DNA of 64,000 nt from Arcicella rigui. GTDB lineage: Bacteria; Bacteroidota; Bacteroidia; Cytophagales; Spirosomataceae. Below, piece after piece: positions 43,632-52,265 of the stretch; positions within the stretch are counted from its first letter, which is position 1; the number at the start of each line of letters is the position of its first letter. Made by a program: the position numbers and the translations under genes. Under the pieces are notes generated by a model, which saw only the letters and a list, made by a program, of their open reading frames with translations, was not told the origin of the DNA and did not search any database. The stretch is taken from positions 37,235 through 101,234 of the forward strand of contig NZ_JAYFUM010000029.1 of the NCBI RefSeq assembly GCF_034929435.1. The letters are read 5' to 3'.

Positions 43632-46403
43632 ATGAAAAAACTTTTATTATTATTCGTCCTTTGCTGGTCGATTGGGTTTTCCGTACTTGGGCAAGCTGTA
43701 AAAACAACGCCTGCTCTTCCGAGTGGCGACCAAGAAATTACCATTACTTTCGACCTCAAACTTGCCAAAGATGCACGAGCAAAAGGGCTTTTGGGAAAAA
43801 CCTCAGATGTATATTTGTGGTCGGGAGCTGGAGCTTCGGACACGGGAGATGCCTTTCAGTTTCAGCCTGCTGGACAAACTAATTTCGCCGTTCCTTTTGA
43901 AAAAGGTAAAATGACTTCGTTAGGAAACGACCAATGGAGTATTAAACTAAAGCCAAGAGATTACTTTGCCGTGCCTGCTTCGTTTCCAATAAAAAAAATG
44001 GGGGTACTGCTCAAAAGTGGTGACGGGAAAGCTCAAACCGAAGACTTTATCATTACGCTTTACGATACCAAACTGAACGTTACTTTTTTACAACCGCAAG
44101 AAAAAAAGTTCTTTGCTGCCGCTGCGAGTACCATTCCAGTATTGGCGGTTGCTTCACAAAAAGCTAATTTGAGCTTGAGCATCAACGGCACAAATGTACT
44201 GACGCAAACAGATAAAGATTCTTTAAAATATACTCTTGTGATTCCGAAAAACTCAGGAGAAACACAAACTGTAAAAATTACCGCAACCACTGCTACCGAA
44301 ACCGCTTCGGAAGAATTTATTGTAACTGTGAGACCCAACCCAACGATTGAAGCCTTGCCAACAGGATTGAAAGATGGCATTAATTATATTTCAGATACCA
44401 AAGTAAGTTTAGTACTTTTTGCTCCGAAAAAAGATTTTGTTTATCTCATCGGAGATTTCAACCAATGGGAATACAGTTCAAAATATTTGATGAAACGTAC
44501 ACCCGACGGCGAACGCTACTGGATTGAATTGGACGGACTCACCAAAGGACAAGAGTACGCTTTTCAATATTTAGTAAATGGTACTTTGCCCGTAGGCGAC
44601 CCTTACGCTGAAAAAATCCTCGACCCGAATAATGACAGCTACATTCCAAGCAGTACTTATCCGAATTTAAAATCTTTGCCTTCGACAGTAAAGACGATTG
44701 CCTCTGTTTTTCAAACAGGACAAAGTACTTATACTTGGAAAACAACAAATTTCAAGCGTCCTGCTCAGGATAATTTAGTGGTGTATGAACTTCACTTGAG
44801 AGATTTCGACAGCGATGGTACTTACAAAAATGCCTTGAATCGCCTGCCGTACTTAAAATCTTTGGGCATCAATTGCATTGAATTAATGCCTGTTTCTGAA
44901 TTTACAGGAAATGATTCTTGGGGATATAATCCGATTTATTACTTCGCTCCCGACAAAGCCTATGGTACAAAAGATGATTTGAAAAAATTCATTGATACTT
45001 GCCATGAAAACGGCATTGCGGTAGTATTAGATATTGTTTTCAATCAGGCAGATTACGAATTTCCTTATGTAAAAATGTATTGGGACGGCTCGCAACCTTC
45101 GGCAGATTCTCCGTTTTTCAATCAGCAAGCCACTCACCCTTTCAGTGTATTTTTTGATTTTAATCACGAAAGTACAGCTACCAGAAATTATGTAAATCGT
45201 GCGAACGAACATTGGTTGAAAGAGTATCAAATTGACGGCTACCGAGTTGATTTGGCAAAAGGTTTTACCCAAACCAATTCTTCAAATGATAGTTTCTTTA
45301 GACTTTACGACCAAAGCCGAGTAGATAATATCAAAAACTATTATAATCATATTCGCTCATTTGATAAAGATGCTTACTTTATTTTAGAATTGTTTTCGGA
45401 AGATAAAGAAGAACAAGCCTTTACAGATTTGGGTATGATGGTTTGGGCAAATCACAATGGCGATTTCAAAAATGCTGTGAAAGGCAATGGAAGCGACATC
45501 ACAAGACTTTCGTACAAAGCTCGTGGCATGAAAAACGCTGGAGCAATTGGCTACATGGAAAGTCACGATGAAGAAAGAGTAGCTTATGAAGCCTTACAAA
45601 GTGGAAAATCACTACCGATTGTATTAGAAAGAATGAAAACGGCAGCGGCATTATTTTTCGCTGTTCCCGGGCCAAAAATGATTTGGCAATTCGGAGAGTT
45701 AGGCTATGATGTTTCAATCAACGAAAATGGTAGAACTGGACGCAAACCCATTCGTTGGCAATACAAAGACGACCCCGACCGCCTAAAATTATCAAAAGTT
45801 TATGCTGAATTAATTAAGCTAAAAACCACGCAGGCAGTTTTTAAAACTGCTGATTTTGAAACAGATTTAGGTGGAATTGTAAAGAAAATTATTTTAAATG
45901 CTTCAAATCAGAAAGTAATTGTAGTCGGAAATTTTGATTTTGAAGAACATTCTTCTGCGGATATTTTCCCCATTACGGGCAAATGGTACGATTTCTTTAG
46001 TAATTCAGAAATTACCGTTTCGGATTTAAAAACAAAATATACTTTGAGTGCAGGGCAGTTTCATATCCTAAGTACTTCGCCATTTCCCAAACCAGAAGCT
46101 AATTTAGTTACTTGGCAATTGTCTGAACAAAGAATTTTAGCCAACGAAAGCGAAGTAGAAGAAGGTATTAAAATATATCCCAACCCAAGTAAAGAGCAAT
46201 TGAATGTTGAACTAAACAGTCTTCAAAAAGGAAATATCACCTTAAAAATCAATGATTTATTAGGAAAAACTGTTTTAGAAAATGAATCAAAAGTAATGGA
46301 AAAGGTTCATGCCATTGATGTACAGAAACTTCCACAAGGCACTTACTTGTTGAATATCACACAAGGCGACAAACAGTTTGTAAAGAAATTTGTGAAAGAA
46401 TAA
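43632..46403 (+). CDS. secreted GH13 alpha-amylase-family enzyme with T9SS sorting domain
   Basis: 923 aa. Signal peptide (LLLLFVLCWSIGFSVLGQ), two N-terminal beta domains (about 22-235), a CBM48/isoamylase N-like domain (VYLIGDFNQWE, 250-345), then the GH13 barrel from 380. Catalytic residues: nucleophile Asp540 (DGYRVDLAKGF), acid/base Glu586 (FILELFSE) and Asp646 (MESHDEER); NxxY pattern ELMPVSEF precedes. The last 80 residues form a type A T9SS C-terminal domain (KIYPNPSKEQLNVEL, LPQGTYLLNI), so it is exported across the outer membrane. Likely attacks starch, glycogen or related alpha-glucans at the cell surface. No SusCD genes nearby. Confidence 0.92.
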   Translation: MKKLLLLFVLCWSIGFSVLGQAVKTTPALPSGDQEITITFDLKLAKDARAKGLLGKTSDVYLWSGAGASDTGDAFQFQPAGQTNFAVPFEKGKMTSLGNDQWSIKLKPRDYFAVPASFPIKKMGVLLKSGDGKAQTEDFIITLYDTKLNVTFLQPQEKKFFAAAASTIPVLAVASQKANLSLSINGTNVLTQTDKDSLKYTLVIPKNSGETQTVKITATTATETASEEFIVTVRPNPTIEALPTGLKDGINYISDTKVSLVLFAPKKDFVYLIGDFNQWEYSSKYLMKRTPDGERYWIELDGLTKGQEYAFQYLVNGTLPVGDPYAEKILDPNNDSYIPSSTYPNLKSLPSTVKTIASVFQTGQSTYTWKTTNFKRPAQDNLVVYELHLRDFDSDGTYKNALNRLPYLKSLGINCIELMPVSEFTGNDSWGYNPIYYFAPDKAYGTKDDLKKFIDTCHENGIAVVLDIVFNQADYEFPYVKMYWDGSQPSADSPFFNQQATHPFSVFFDFNHESTATRNYVNRANEHWLKEYQIDGYRVDLAKGFTQTNSSNDSFFRLYDQSRVDNIKNYYNHIRSFDKDAYFILELFSEDKEEQAFTDLGMMVWANHNGDFKNAVKGNGSDITRLSYKARGMKNAGAIGYMESHDEERVAYEALQSGKSLPIVLERMKTAAALFFAVPGPKMIWQFGELGYDVSINENGRTGRKPIRWQYKDDPDRLKLSKVYAELIKLKTTQAVFKTADFETDLGGIVKKIILNASNQKVIVVGNFDFEEHSSADIFPITGKWYDFFSNSEITVSDLKTKYTLSAGQFHILSTSPFPKPEANLVTWQLSEQRILANESEVEEGIKIYPNPSKEQLNVELNSLQKGNITLKINDLLGKTVLENESKVMEKVHAIDVQKLPQGTYLLNITQGDKQFVKKFVKE

Positions 46404-46477
46404 TTTTTTGACTTGAGAGGTTGTCCAGAAAGCTTCCGAGACCAAATATCATTCTGCGAAAGACCGAGCGTCGGTCG

Positions 46478-46564
46478 CCTCACCCCCAACCCCCTCTCCT
46501 GCAAAGAGGGGGCTTTTTTGTTCCTAAAGCTCCCCTCTCAGCAGGAGAGGGGTTGGGGGTGAGG
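46478..46564 (+). repeat. CCTCACCCC-type palindromic repeat, copy 2
   Basis: Outer arms CCTCACCCCCAACCCC and GGGGTTGGGGGTGAGG, inner hairpins of CCCTCTCC and GAGAGGGG words, with the asymmetric centre CTTTTTTGTTCCTAAAG. It is in the opposite orientation to the copy at 47648-47734, and both bracket the dienelactone hydrolase gene. Confidence 0.88.
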
Positions 46565-46698
46565 TTGATTGTCTCACAATAGCCGTCGCACATAACTTTT
46601 CATTCTCCATTCAGCTAATTCAGCTTTCTTGCTTCACTAATCTTGAATAAATAAATTATATTCACGTTCCTTTCAATTCAAACCTTAAAACAATCGCT

Positions 46699-47559
46699 AT
46701 GAATCAGGAAATTATTAACCTTTTCGATGAATATACTCATAAGCCTTTGAGCCGTGAAGATTTCATCAAACGTCTTGTTAAATTAACAGGAAGTACTGTG
46801 GCGGCAATGTCTGTTTTGCCTATGTTGGAAGTCAATTACGCCAACGCAACGACTATTCAAGAAAATGATGAAGATTTAGTATTATCCGACGTTAGTTACG
46901 AAGGCGACGGAACTACGGTTAAAGCGTATTTGGCACAACCTAAAAAAATAAAAGGAAAAATTGGAGCAGTGATTGTCATTCACGAAAACCGTGGACTCAA
47001 TCCACACATCAAAGACGTAGCTCGCCGAGTGGCAAAAGCAGGTTATTATGCTTTGGCGGTAGATGCTCTTTCACCTTTTGGCGGCACTCCAGCAAACGAA
47101 GATGAAGCAAGAAATTTATTTAGTAAAATCGACGCTCAGAAAAATATCAATAATTTCTTGAAGGGATTAGACTACTTAAAATCTTTACCCAAAAGTAATG
47201 GCAAAACCAGTTGCGTAGGTTTTTGTTGGGGCGGTGCTTTAGCTAATCAATTGGCTGTTAATTCGCCAACGCTCAATTCAGCAGTAGCGTATTACGGTCG
47301 CCAACCTGAAGCGGTGGATGTACCGAAAATCAAAGCAAAAGTTTTATTACATTACGGAGGCTTAGACGAACGCATCAATGCAGGCATTCCTGCTTACGAA
47401 GCTGCCCTAAAAGCGGCTGGTACAAAATACGAACTTTATATATATGAAGGGGCACAACACGCTTTCAACAACGACACCGCTCCTACTCGTTATAATGCAG
47501 AAGTAGCCCAAAAAGCTTGGGAAGCTACTTTGAGAGTATTTAAGGAAACGATTTCGTAA
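46699..47559 (+). CDS. dienelactone hydrolase family protein
   Basis: 286 aa. The DLH triad is complete: Cys176 in VGFCWGG, Asp223 in GGLDERI and His254 in AQHAFNN; VIVIHENRGL (about 91-100) supplies the conserved Glu of the family. An N-terminal extension of about 50 residues includes a short hydrophobic stretch (LTGSTVAAMSVLPML) that could be a signal or anchor, without a good twin-arginine motif. Classical substrate is a dienelactone from chlorocatechols, but most homologues are general esterases. Inverted copies of a palindromic repeat lie on both sides. Confidence 0.88.
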   Translation: MNQEIINLFDEYTHKPLSREDFIKRLVKLTGSTVAAMSVLPMLEVNYANATTIQENDEDLVLSDVSYEGDGTTVKAYLAQPKKIKGKIGAVIVIHENRGLNPHIKDVARRVAKAGYYALAVDALSPFGGTPANEDEARNLFSKIDAQKNINNFLKGLDYLKSLPKSNGKTSCVGFCWGGALANQLAVNSPTLNSAVAYYGRQPEAVDVPKIKAKVLLHYGGLDERINAGIPAYEAALKAAGTKYELYIYEGAQHAFNNDTAPTRYNAEVAQKAWEATLRVFKETIS

Positions 47560-47560
47560 A

Positions 47561-47620
47561 TTAGCTGTGAGCTATGAGCTTTCAGCTTTCAGTCATCAGC
47601 TGTGAGCTGTAAGCCTTGAG
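47561..47620 (+). repeat. AGCT-word repeat, second copy
   Basis: Succession of AGCTGTGAGCTATGAGCT, AGCTTTCAGC and CAGCTGTGAGCTG words beginning at the stop codon of the dienelactone hydrolase gene; 47563-47580 matches 13583-13600 at 17 of 18 bases. Confidence 0.7.
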
Positions 47621-47647
47621 CAAGAACAAATATTTTTCTGCGTTCAA

Positions 47648-47734
47648 CCTCACCCCCGACCCCTCTCCTGCTGAGAGGGGAGCTTTAGGAACAAAAAAGC
47701 CCCCTCTCAGCAGGAGAGGGGGTTGGGGGTGAGG
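47648..47734 (-). repeat. CCTCACCCC-type palindromic repeat, copy 3
   Basis: Reverse complement of the 46478-46564 copy, including the asymmetric centre (AGCTTTAGGAACAAAAAAG); almost identical over about 87 bp by eye. Confidence 0.88.
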
Positions 47735-47823
47735 TCTTTAGCTAAATAATATTTGGTTATTATTATCTTTAAGCCCAGCCCTATTGAAAACAATGAAGTG
47801 AAATTTTATAAAAATTAATAAAC

Positions 47824-48108
47824 ATGACTTTTGAAGAATTAACACAAAAAATTACCGCTTTGGCGGCTGCCAAAGGTGGTTTAGGCTCATCTATTAAATT
47901 TGCGACGGATGCAGGAAGTATTTTTATCAGCGGAGATGGCAAAGTAAGTAATGCCGACGATGCAGCAGATTGTACCATTGGCGTTAGCCTAAAAGATTTG
48001 CAAGGATTAATGTCTGGCGATTTGAATCCGATGACTGCTTTTATGTTTGGCAAACTAAAAATCACTGGCGATATGGGTGTTGCCATGAAATTGAAGGATT
48101 TGTTTTAA
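47824..48108 (+). CDS. SCP2 sterol-binding-domain protein
   Basis: 94 aa, a minimal SCP2 domain. SIKFATDAGSIFISGDGKVSNADDAADCTIGVSLKDLQGLMSGDL-type layout, with DCTIGVSLKDL, LNPMTAFMFGKLKITGDMG and the final AMKLKDLF being typical. It offers a hydrophobic tunnel for fatty acyl or sterol-like lipids in the cytoplasm; the ligand is unknown. An imperfect 105-bp palindrome separates it from mnmE. Confidence 0.88.
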   Translation: MTFEELTQKITALAAAKGGLGSSIKFATDAGSIFISGDGKVSNADDAADCTIGVSLKDLQGLMSGDLNPMTAFMFGKLKITGDMGVAMKLKDLF

Positions 48109-48212
48109 ATTTGTAATACGATTTGGCACGAAGCGACTTCTCGCAATCGGCTCAAATGTTCAACTCAAACCACGATTGCGAGCGGTCGCAAAATCAAATC
48201 GTGTTACAAATT
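48108..48212. repeat. 105-bp imperfect palindrome between SCP2 and mnmE
   Basis: Outer arms 48108-48125 and 48195-48212 (17 of 18 paired, core TTTGTAATACGATTTG) and an inner pair CGCAATCG (48142-48149) / CGATTGCG (48173-48180). It fills the entire space between the two genes, ending one base before the mnmE ATG. Confidence 0.75.
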
Positions 48213-48213
48213 C

Positions 48214-49572
48214 ATGTTTAATCAAGATACAATTTGTGCTTTAGCTACTCCGCAAGGCATTGGAGCAATCGGCGTAATTCGTGTTTCTGGGCCAGAAACT
48301 TTTCCGATTGTTAATAGAATTTTCAAAGGTAAAAACCTTGAAAAACAAGCTTCACATACCATTCATTTCGGGACAATCAGAGATAACCAAACGATTATCG
48401 ACGAAGTACTGGTTTCGCTTTTCAAAGCTCCTTCTTCTTATACTCGTGAAAATACCATCGAAATTTCTTGTCACGGTTCGGATTTTATCATTCAAAAAAT
48501 CTTGAAATTAATCCTTCGTGAAGGAGCAAGATTGGCAAATCCGGGAGAATTTACTCAGCGTGCCTTTTTGAATGGACAATTAGACCTTGCCCAAGCAGAA
48601 GCCGTTGCCGACTTAATTGCTTCCGATTCAGAAGCGTCTCACCAAACGGCTATTAATCAAATCAGAGGAGGATTTTCTAAGCAAATCGCACAACTTCGTG
48701 AAGCTTTGATTCACTTTGCTTCTTTGATAGAATTGGAATTAGACTTTGGCGAAGAAGATGTAGAATTTGCCGACCGTGACGATTTACGTCAATTAATCTT
48801 TAAAATTCAACAAGTACTCATTCCATTGATTGATAGTTTTGAAATGGGGAATGTTATCAAAAATGGCGTGCCGACTGTCATTGCAGGGAAACCCAATGCA
48901 GGAAAATCTACTTTATTGAATCGTTTATTGAATGAAGAAAAAGCCATTGTTTCAGACATCGCAGGCACAACTCGTGATGTGATTGAAGATGAATTATTTA
49001 TCGAAGGCATTCGTTTCAGATTAATTGACACCGCAGGTTTACGCAAAACTACCGATACCATCGAGGCGATTGGCGTAGAACGTACTTTACAACAAATGGA
49101 CAAAGCCAGTTTGATTGTCTATTTGTTTGATGCTTCCGAAATTCAACTTACTGAAATTGCTCAACAAATTACGGAATTTAACGCACCGTATATTTTGGTC
49201 GGTAACAAAGTAGATAAATTATCCGCTACACAAAAAGCCGAATTTGAAGCTACTTATCCAGCTATTCTTTGGATTTCTGCCTCAGAAAACAAAAATATTG
49301 ATGTGTTAAAAGATACTTTGGTCAGAAAAGTAAAAACCAAAGAAATAAAAGCAGGCGATACTGTGGTGACAAACCTCCGCCATTATCAACATTTATTACA
49401 AACCAACGGTGCATTAGAAAACGTTTTGCAAGGTTTAGACCAAAGCATCACAGGCGATTTCCTTGCCCAAGACATCCGTTTTGCCCTCCACCACTTAGGC
49501 GAAATCACAGGACAAATTACTACTGATGATTTATTAGCTAATATATTTTCTAAGTTTTGTATTGGTAAATAA
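48214..49572 (+). CDS. mnmE: tRNA uridine-5-carboxymethylaminomethyl modification GTPase MnmE
   Basis: 452 aa, normal length. N-terminal folate-binding domain (ICALATPQGIGAIGVIRVSGPE), helical domain with LDLAQAEAVADLI, G domain with GKPNAGKSTLLN (G1), DIAGTTRD (G2), DTAGLR (G3) and NKVD (G4), and the intact C-terminal FCIGK with the catalytic cysteine. With MnmG it builds the cmnm5U34 modification in tRNA. It is followed by a hairpin and a 21-bp tandem array. Confidence 0.96.
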   Translation: MFNQDTICALATPQGIGAIGVIRVSGPETFPIVNRIFKGKNLEKQASHTIHFGTIRDNQTIIDEVLVSLFKAPSSYTRENTIEISCHGSDFIIQKILKLILREGARLANPGEFTQRAFLNGQLDLAQAEAVADLIASDSEASHQTAINQIRGGFSKQIAQLREALIHFASLIELELDFGEEDVEFADRDDLRQLIFKIQQVLIPLIDSFEMGNVIKNGVPTVIAGKPNAGKSTLLNRLLNEEKAIVSDIAGTTRDVIEDELFIEGIRFRLIDTAGLRKTTDTIEAIGVERTLQQMDKASLIVYLFDASEIQLTEIAQQITEFNAPYILVGNKVDKLSATQKAEFEATYPAILWISASENKNIDVLKDTLVRKVKTKEIKAGDTVVTNLRHYQHLLQTNGALENVLQGLDQSITGDFLAQDIRFALHHLGEITGQITTDDLLANIFSKFCIGK

Positions 49573-49578
49573 TATAAA

Positions 49579-49611
49579 ACTCAAGGCATGGCTCAAAGTC
49601 ATGCCTTGAGT
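49579..49611 (+). terminator. hairpin after mnmE
   Basis: Perfect 12-bp stem ACTCAAGGCATG (49579-49590) / CATGCCTTGAGT (49600-49611), 9-base loop. The U-tract is poor. A loop/stem of the same style with AGTCATGCC recurs at 54346-54358 and 56330-56357. Confidence 0.65.
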
Positions 49612-49619
49612 ACATAAGT

Positions 49620-49892
49620 TGCCACTGCTTATGCACAACATGCTACAAGCTATGCACGCTTTGCTACTGCCTATGCACACAAATCTACTGGCTATTCACA
49701 CTTTGCTACTACTCATGCACACATTGCAACTGGCTATGCACACTTTGCTACTGCCTATGCACACTTTACTAGTGCTAATACACACACTGCCACTGCCTAT
49801 GCACACTTTACTACTGCTCATGCACACACTGCTACTGCCTATGCACATTTTGCTACTGCTCATGCACAAAATGCTACTACCTATGCACACTT
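49620..49892 (+). repeat. 21-bp tandem array, thirteen units
   Basis: Exactly 273 bp. Units are of the type TGCTACTGCC plus TATGCACACTT with variation; from about 49746 on, units alternate between a CTATGCACACTT form and a CTCATGCACAC form, so a 42-bp higher-order period is visible. An extra degenerate unit may follow to about 49913. Different sequence from the 37672-37839 array but the same unit length and dimer structure. The frames open through it encode only a 7-residue hydrophobic repeat and are not regarded as genes. Confidence 0.85.
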
Positions 49893-50149
49893 TGCTTTTA
49901 GCAATAATCAATTTATTACTCCCATGATTTGTATTATAACAAGAAAACTTACCGTATAATAAGTTTTTTGTGATTAGTGGATTGAATATTTTTGATTGTA
50001 TTTGGGAATGGGTAGATTAGAGAATAAAATTTTTAACAATACAAAATGTACGATACCAATAGTACAACAAAAAATAGTAATAACACTAAAAAAATACTAC
50101 AAAACTTTTATATATTAGCGAGTTGTGTGAAATTTTAAAACCAATCAAT
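49893..50149. other. AT-rich spacer between the array and the secreted unknown
   Basis: About 255 bases, markedly AT-rich, without a clear hairpin or promoter consensus; a TATATTAG close to 50110 is one base off the -7 motif. Confidence 0.4.
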
Positions 50150-50953
50150 ATGAAAAAAATTATTCTTTTAATGTATTTGGTTTCTTCAATGCTAGCCAAT
50201 GCACAAACAGCAGACAAAGAATTGCAAAAAGCTGAAGAGTTCTTTAAAACTGCAAACGTAATAACATATAATGAAGATTATGACCCTTATGATTATGTCG
50301 GGTCTTTGATTTATTTTAAAAAGGAAAAACCTAATGAGTTTAAAGTTTTTAAACTCATTTCTTCAGATATTAAAGGTATAACTAGAATAGAAAAAGGTGA
50401 AATAATATACCAAAAAATGCACACAAAAGAAGATGTAAGTCAAGCAAAATTTTTAGGTATTTTCAATAGTAAGGTGTCAAATAAAAATCTTTTAGAAGTT
50501 GTTTTAACTAAAAATTACTCATTAGAAGCCCCAAATGTTTTTGATAATTTGGATTTATATACCAGAATTAATTCTATTTCTAAAATGCTAATTTCACAGG
50601 GATATACAGTAGAATATGTTTGGAAAGTTAATGTCAATCAATTAACCTCTCGACTATTTAAAGAAGGGAATATTCAGGCTGGACTTAATTATCAAGTACA
50701 AGGTGACACTAAAATTTATAATCAAACTGAAGACTTTATGAGAAAAAGTCTTTTCACTTTACAAACTTTTGATGCTTCAATTTTAATTCCGAAGGTTGCA
50801 GAAGATATAAATAAACTTCTTACTAATAAAAATAATAAATCAATGAGTCTTGATGGTTTTGACAAAATTATTCATCCAGAAACTAAGACAAACCCTAAAA
50901 CTTCAGATTATAAAATAGCTGACAAAGTTGAATTTGTTTCTGAAATAAAATAA
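50150..50953 (+). CDS. secreted protein of unknown function
   Basis: 267 aa from the ATG at 50150, which gives a standard signal peptide (IILLMYLVSSMLANAQ); an upstream in-frame ATG would add nine residues. After a helix (DKELQKAEEFFKTANV) the protein looks alpha/beta (DYVGSLIYFKKEKPNEFKVFKLI, GYTVEYVWKVNVNQLTSRLF). No named family recognised. Very AT-rich codon use compared with mnmE. It opens the accessory block and is followed by a palindrome-rich spacer with a run of eleven C. It may be horizontally acquired. Confidence 0.7.
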   Translation: MKKIILLMYLVSSMLANAQTADKELQKAEEFFKTANVITYNEDYDPYDYVGSLIYFKKEKPNEFKVFKLISSDIKGITRIEKGEIIYQKMHTKEDVSQAKFLGIFNSKVSNKNLLEVVLTKNYSLEAPNVFDNLDLYTRINSISKMLISQGYTVEYVWKVNVNQLTSRLFKEGNIQAGLNYQVQGDTKIYNQTEDFMRKSLFTLQTFDASILIPKVAEDINKLLTNKNNKSMSLDGFDKIIHPETKTNPKTSDYKIADKVEFVSEIK

Positions 50954-51197
50954 AAACTACACACAACATGGTATTACCAAAAGCGGGGTGGAACAGCTTC
51001 GATTGGATATGTGTGCTACCCCCCCCCCCGCCTTCGGCAATACCCAACCGTAAGGTGAAATGCAGTAAAAAGTACGACAAATCTTTCGTAAAAATACTTC
51101 GCCTAACATATATTGGCGAAATAAACAGCTACGTTAACTACTTCGCCAATACGAACATTGGCAGTTATTCTAACACAAAACGACAACATTAAATATA
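50954..51197 (+). repeat. palindrome-rich spacer with an 11-base C tract
   Basis: C11 at 51019-51029 in an AT-rich region; inverted pairs TTCGCC (51098-51103) / GGCGAA (51115-51120) and GCCAAT (51145-51150) / ATTGGC (51157-51162), with the word ACTTCGCC twice. The style, GC-rich hairpin modules between AT-rich small genes, resembles the other spacers of this block. Confidence 0.6.
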
Positions 51198-52262
51198 ATG
51201 AGACAAACAGAAGAAACTTTACTAAAGGACATTGAAACAGGAAGAAATACTCTACAAACAGATAAACTTGATATGTCATTTGGAGAAATTATGAGTATGT
51301 ATGATAGGCAAGAAATAATAATTAATCCTGATTTTCAAAGACTTTACAGATGGACAGATTACCAAAAAACGAGATTTATTGAATCAATTATTATTGGTAT
51401 TCCAATTCCACCAATTTTTGTAGCAGAAGACAGTAATGGTAGATGGGAACTTGTTGATGGACTTCAAAGACTATCAACAATTTTATCCTTTTTTGGAGAT
51501 TTAAGAACAATGCCAGAGAAAAATAATTGGATTCTTAGTGATGGCGATTTAATAAAAAGTTTGGAAGGATATGACAGTAATACTTTACCAAATAAAATTT
51601 TGTTAAATATTAAACGGTCATCTTGCAGGGTAGAAATAATAAAATGGAATAGCCAATATGACCTAAGATTTGAATTATTTAACCGTCTAAATACTGGTGG
51701 CTCACCTCTTACTAACCAAGAAATTAGAAATTCTCTCTTTAGGGAGATTTCATCAACTTTCAATGACTTCTTAAAAGAACTAGCATCAAATAAAGATTTT
51801 ATAAACCTGATAAACATAAGCGAAAAACAAATAAGCGAGTTGTATTTGGAAGAACTTGTTTTACGTTTTATGTCTCTATATAATCACCAAACTGTAAAAA
51901 ATAGCATAGCACAGCATATGACAATGTTTATGAAAGAATCAGCAGAAAATAAAAATTTCAATTATACTCAATATAGACAAATATTTAACAAAACGGTATC
52001 TATACTTTCGCCCTTGTCCTACAAAATTTTCAGAAGCAAAAATAATGAATTTTCAACAGCAATTTATGATACAACAATGCAAGGAATTTCAAAGAACATT
52101 CATTTTTACGGGAGTGCTAAACCAGTAGTAATTCAAAGTAAAATTGAAGAAATTAAAAACGATAATGTCTATCAAAAATTAGTGCGTTCAGGTGGTAACA
52201 ATTCTGTTATGAGAGTTAAAAAAAGACTTGAATTTGCCAAGCAAATTTTCGGAAATATATAG
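51198..52262 (+). CDS. DUF262 (GmrS-like ParB/sulfiredoxin-fold) protein
   Basis: 354 aa. The DUF262 signature is complete: INPDFQRLYRWTDYQKTRFIESII (about 43-66; quoted core DFQRLYRW), IPIPPIF, the active-site-like VDGLQRLSTI (86-95; Leu replaces the usual Gln of DGQQR) and FNRLNTGGSPLTNQEIRN (about 163-180). DUF262 proteins are ParB-like nucleotidases, found in GmrSD type IV restriction and other defence systems. The DUF1524 HNH nuclease half of GmrSD is absent; instead an HEPN RNase gene begins 3 bases after the stop. The pair is a likely two-component defence unit. Confidence 0.87.
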   Translation: MRQTEETLLKDIETGRNTLQTDKLDMSFGEIMSMYDRQEIIINPDFQRLYRWTDYQKTRFIESIIIGIPIPPIFVAEDSNGRWELVDGLQRLSTILSFFGDLRTMPEKNNWILSDGDLIKSLEGYDSNTLPNKILLNIKRSSCRVEIIKWNSQYDLRFELFNRLNTGGSPLTNQEIRNSLFREISSTFNDFLKELASNKDFINLINISEKQISELYLEELVLRFMSLYNHQTVKNSIAQHMTMFMKESAENKNFNYTQYRQIFNKTVSILSPLSYKIFRSKNNEFSTAIYDTTMQGISKNIHFYGSAKPVVIQSKIEEIKNDNVYQKLVRSGGNNSVMRVKKRLEFAKQIFGNI

Positions 52263-52265
52263 GAT

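Noticed and set aside
49619..49927. 102-codon plus-strand frame (and a minus-strand counterpart) over the 49.6-kb tandem array
   Set aside because: Both are periodic translations of the 21-bp repeat; units carry substitutions without codon bias, so coding is not supported.
50968..51192. 74-codon frame upstream of the DUF262 gene
   Set aside because: It consists of the C tract (poly-Pro) and hairpin modules of the spacer; no coding character.
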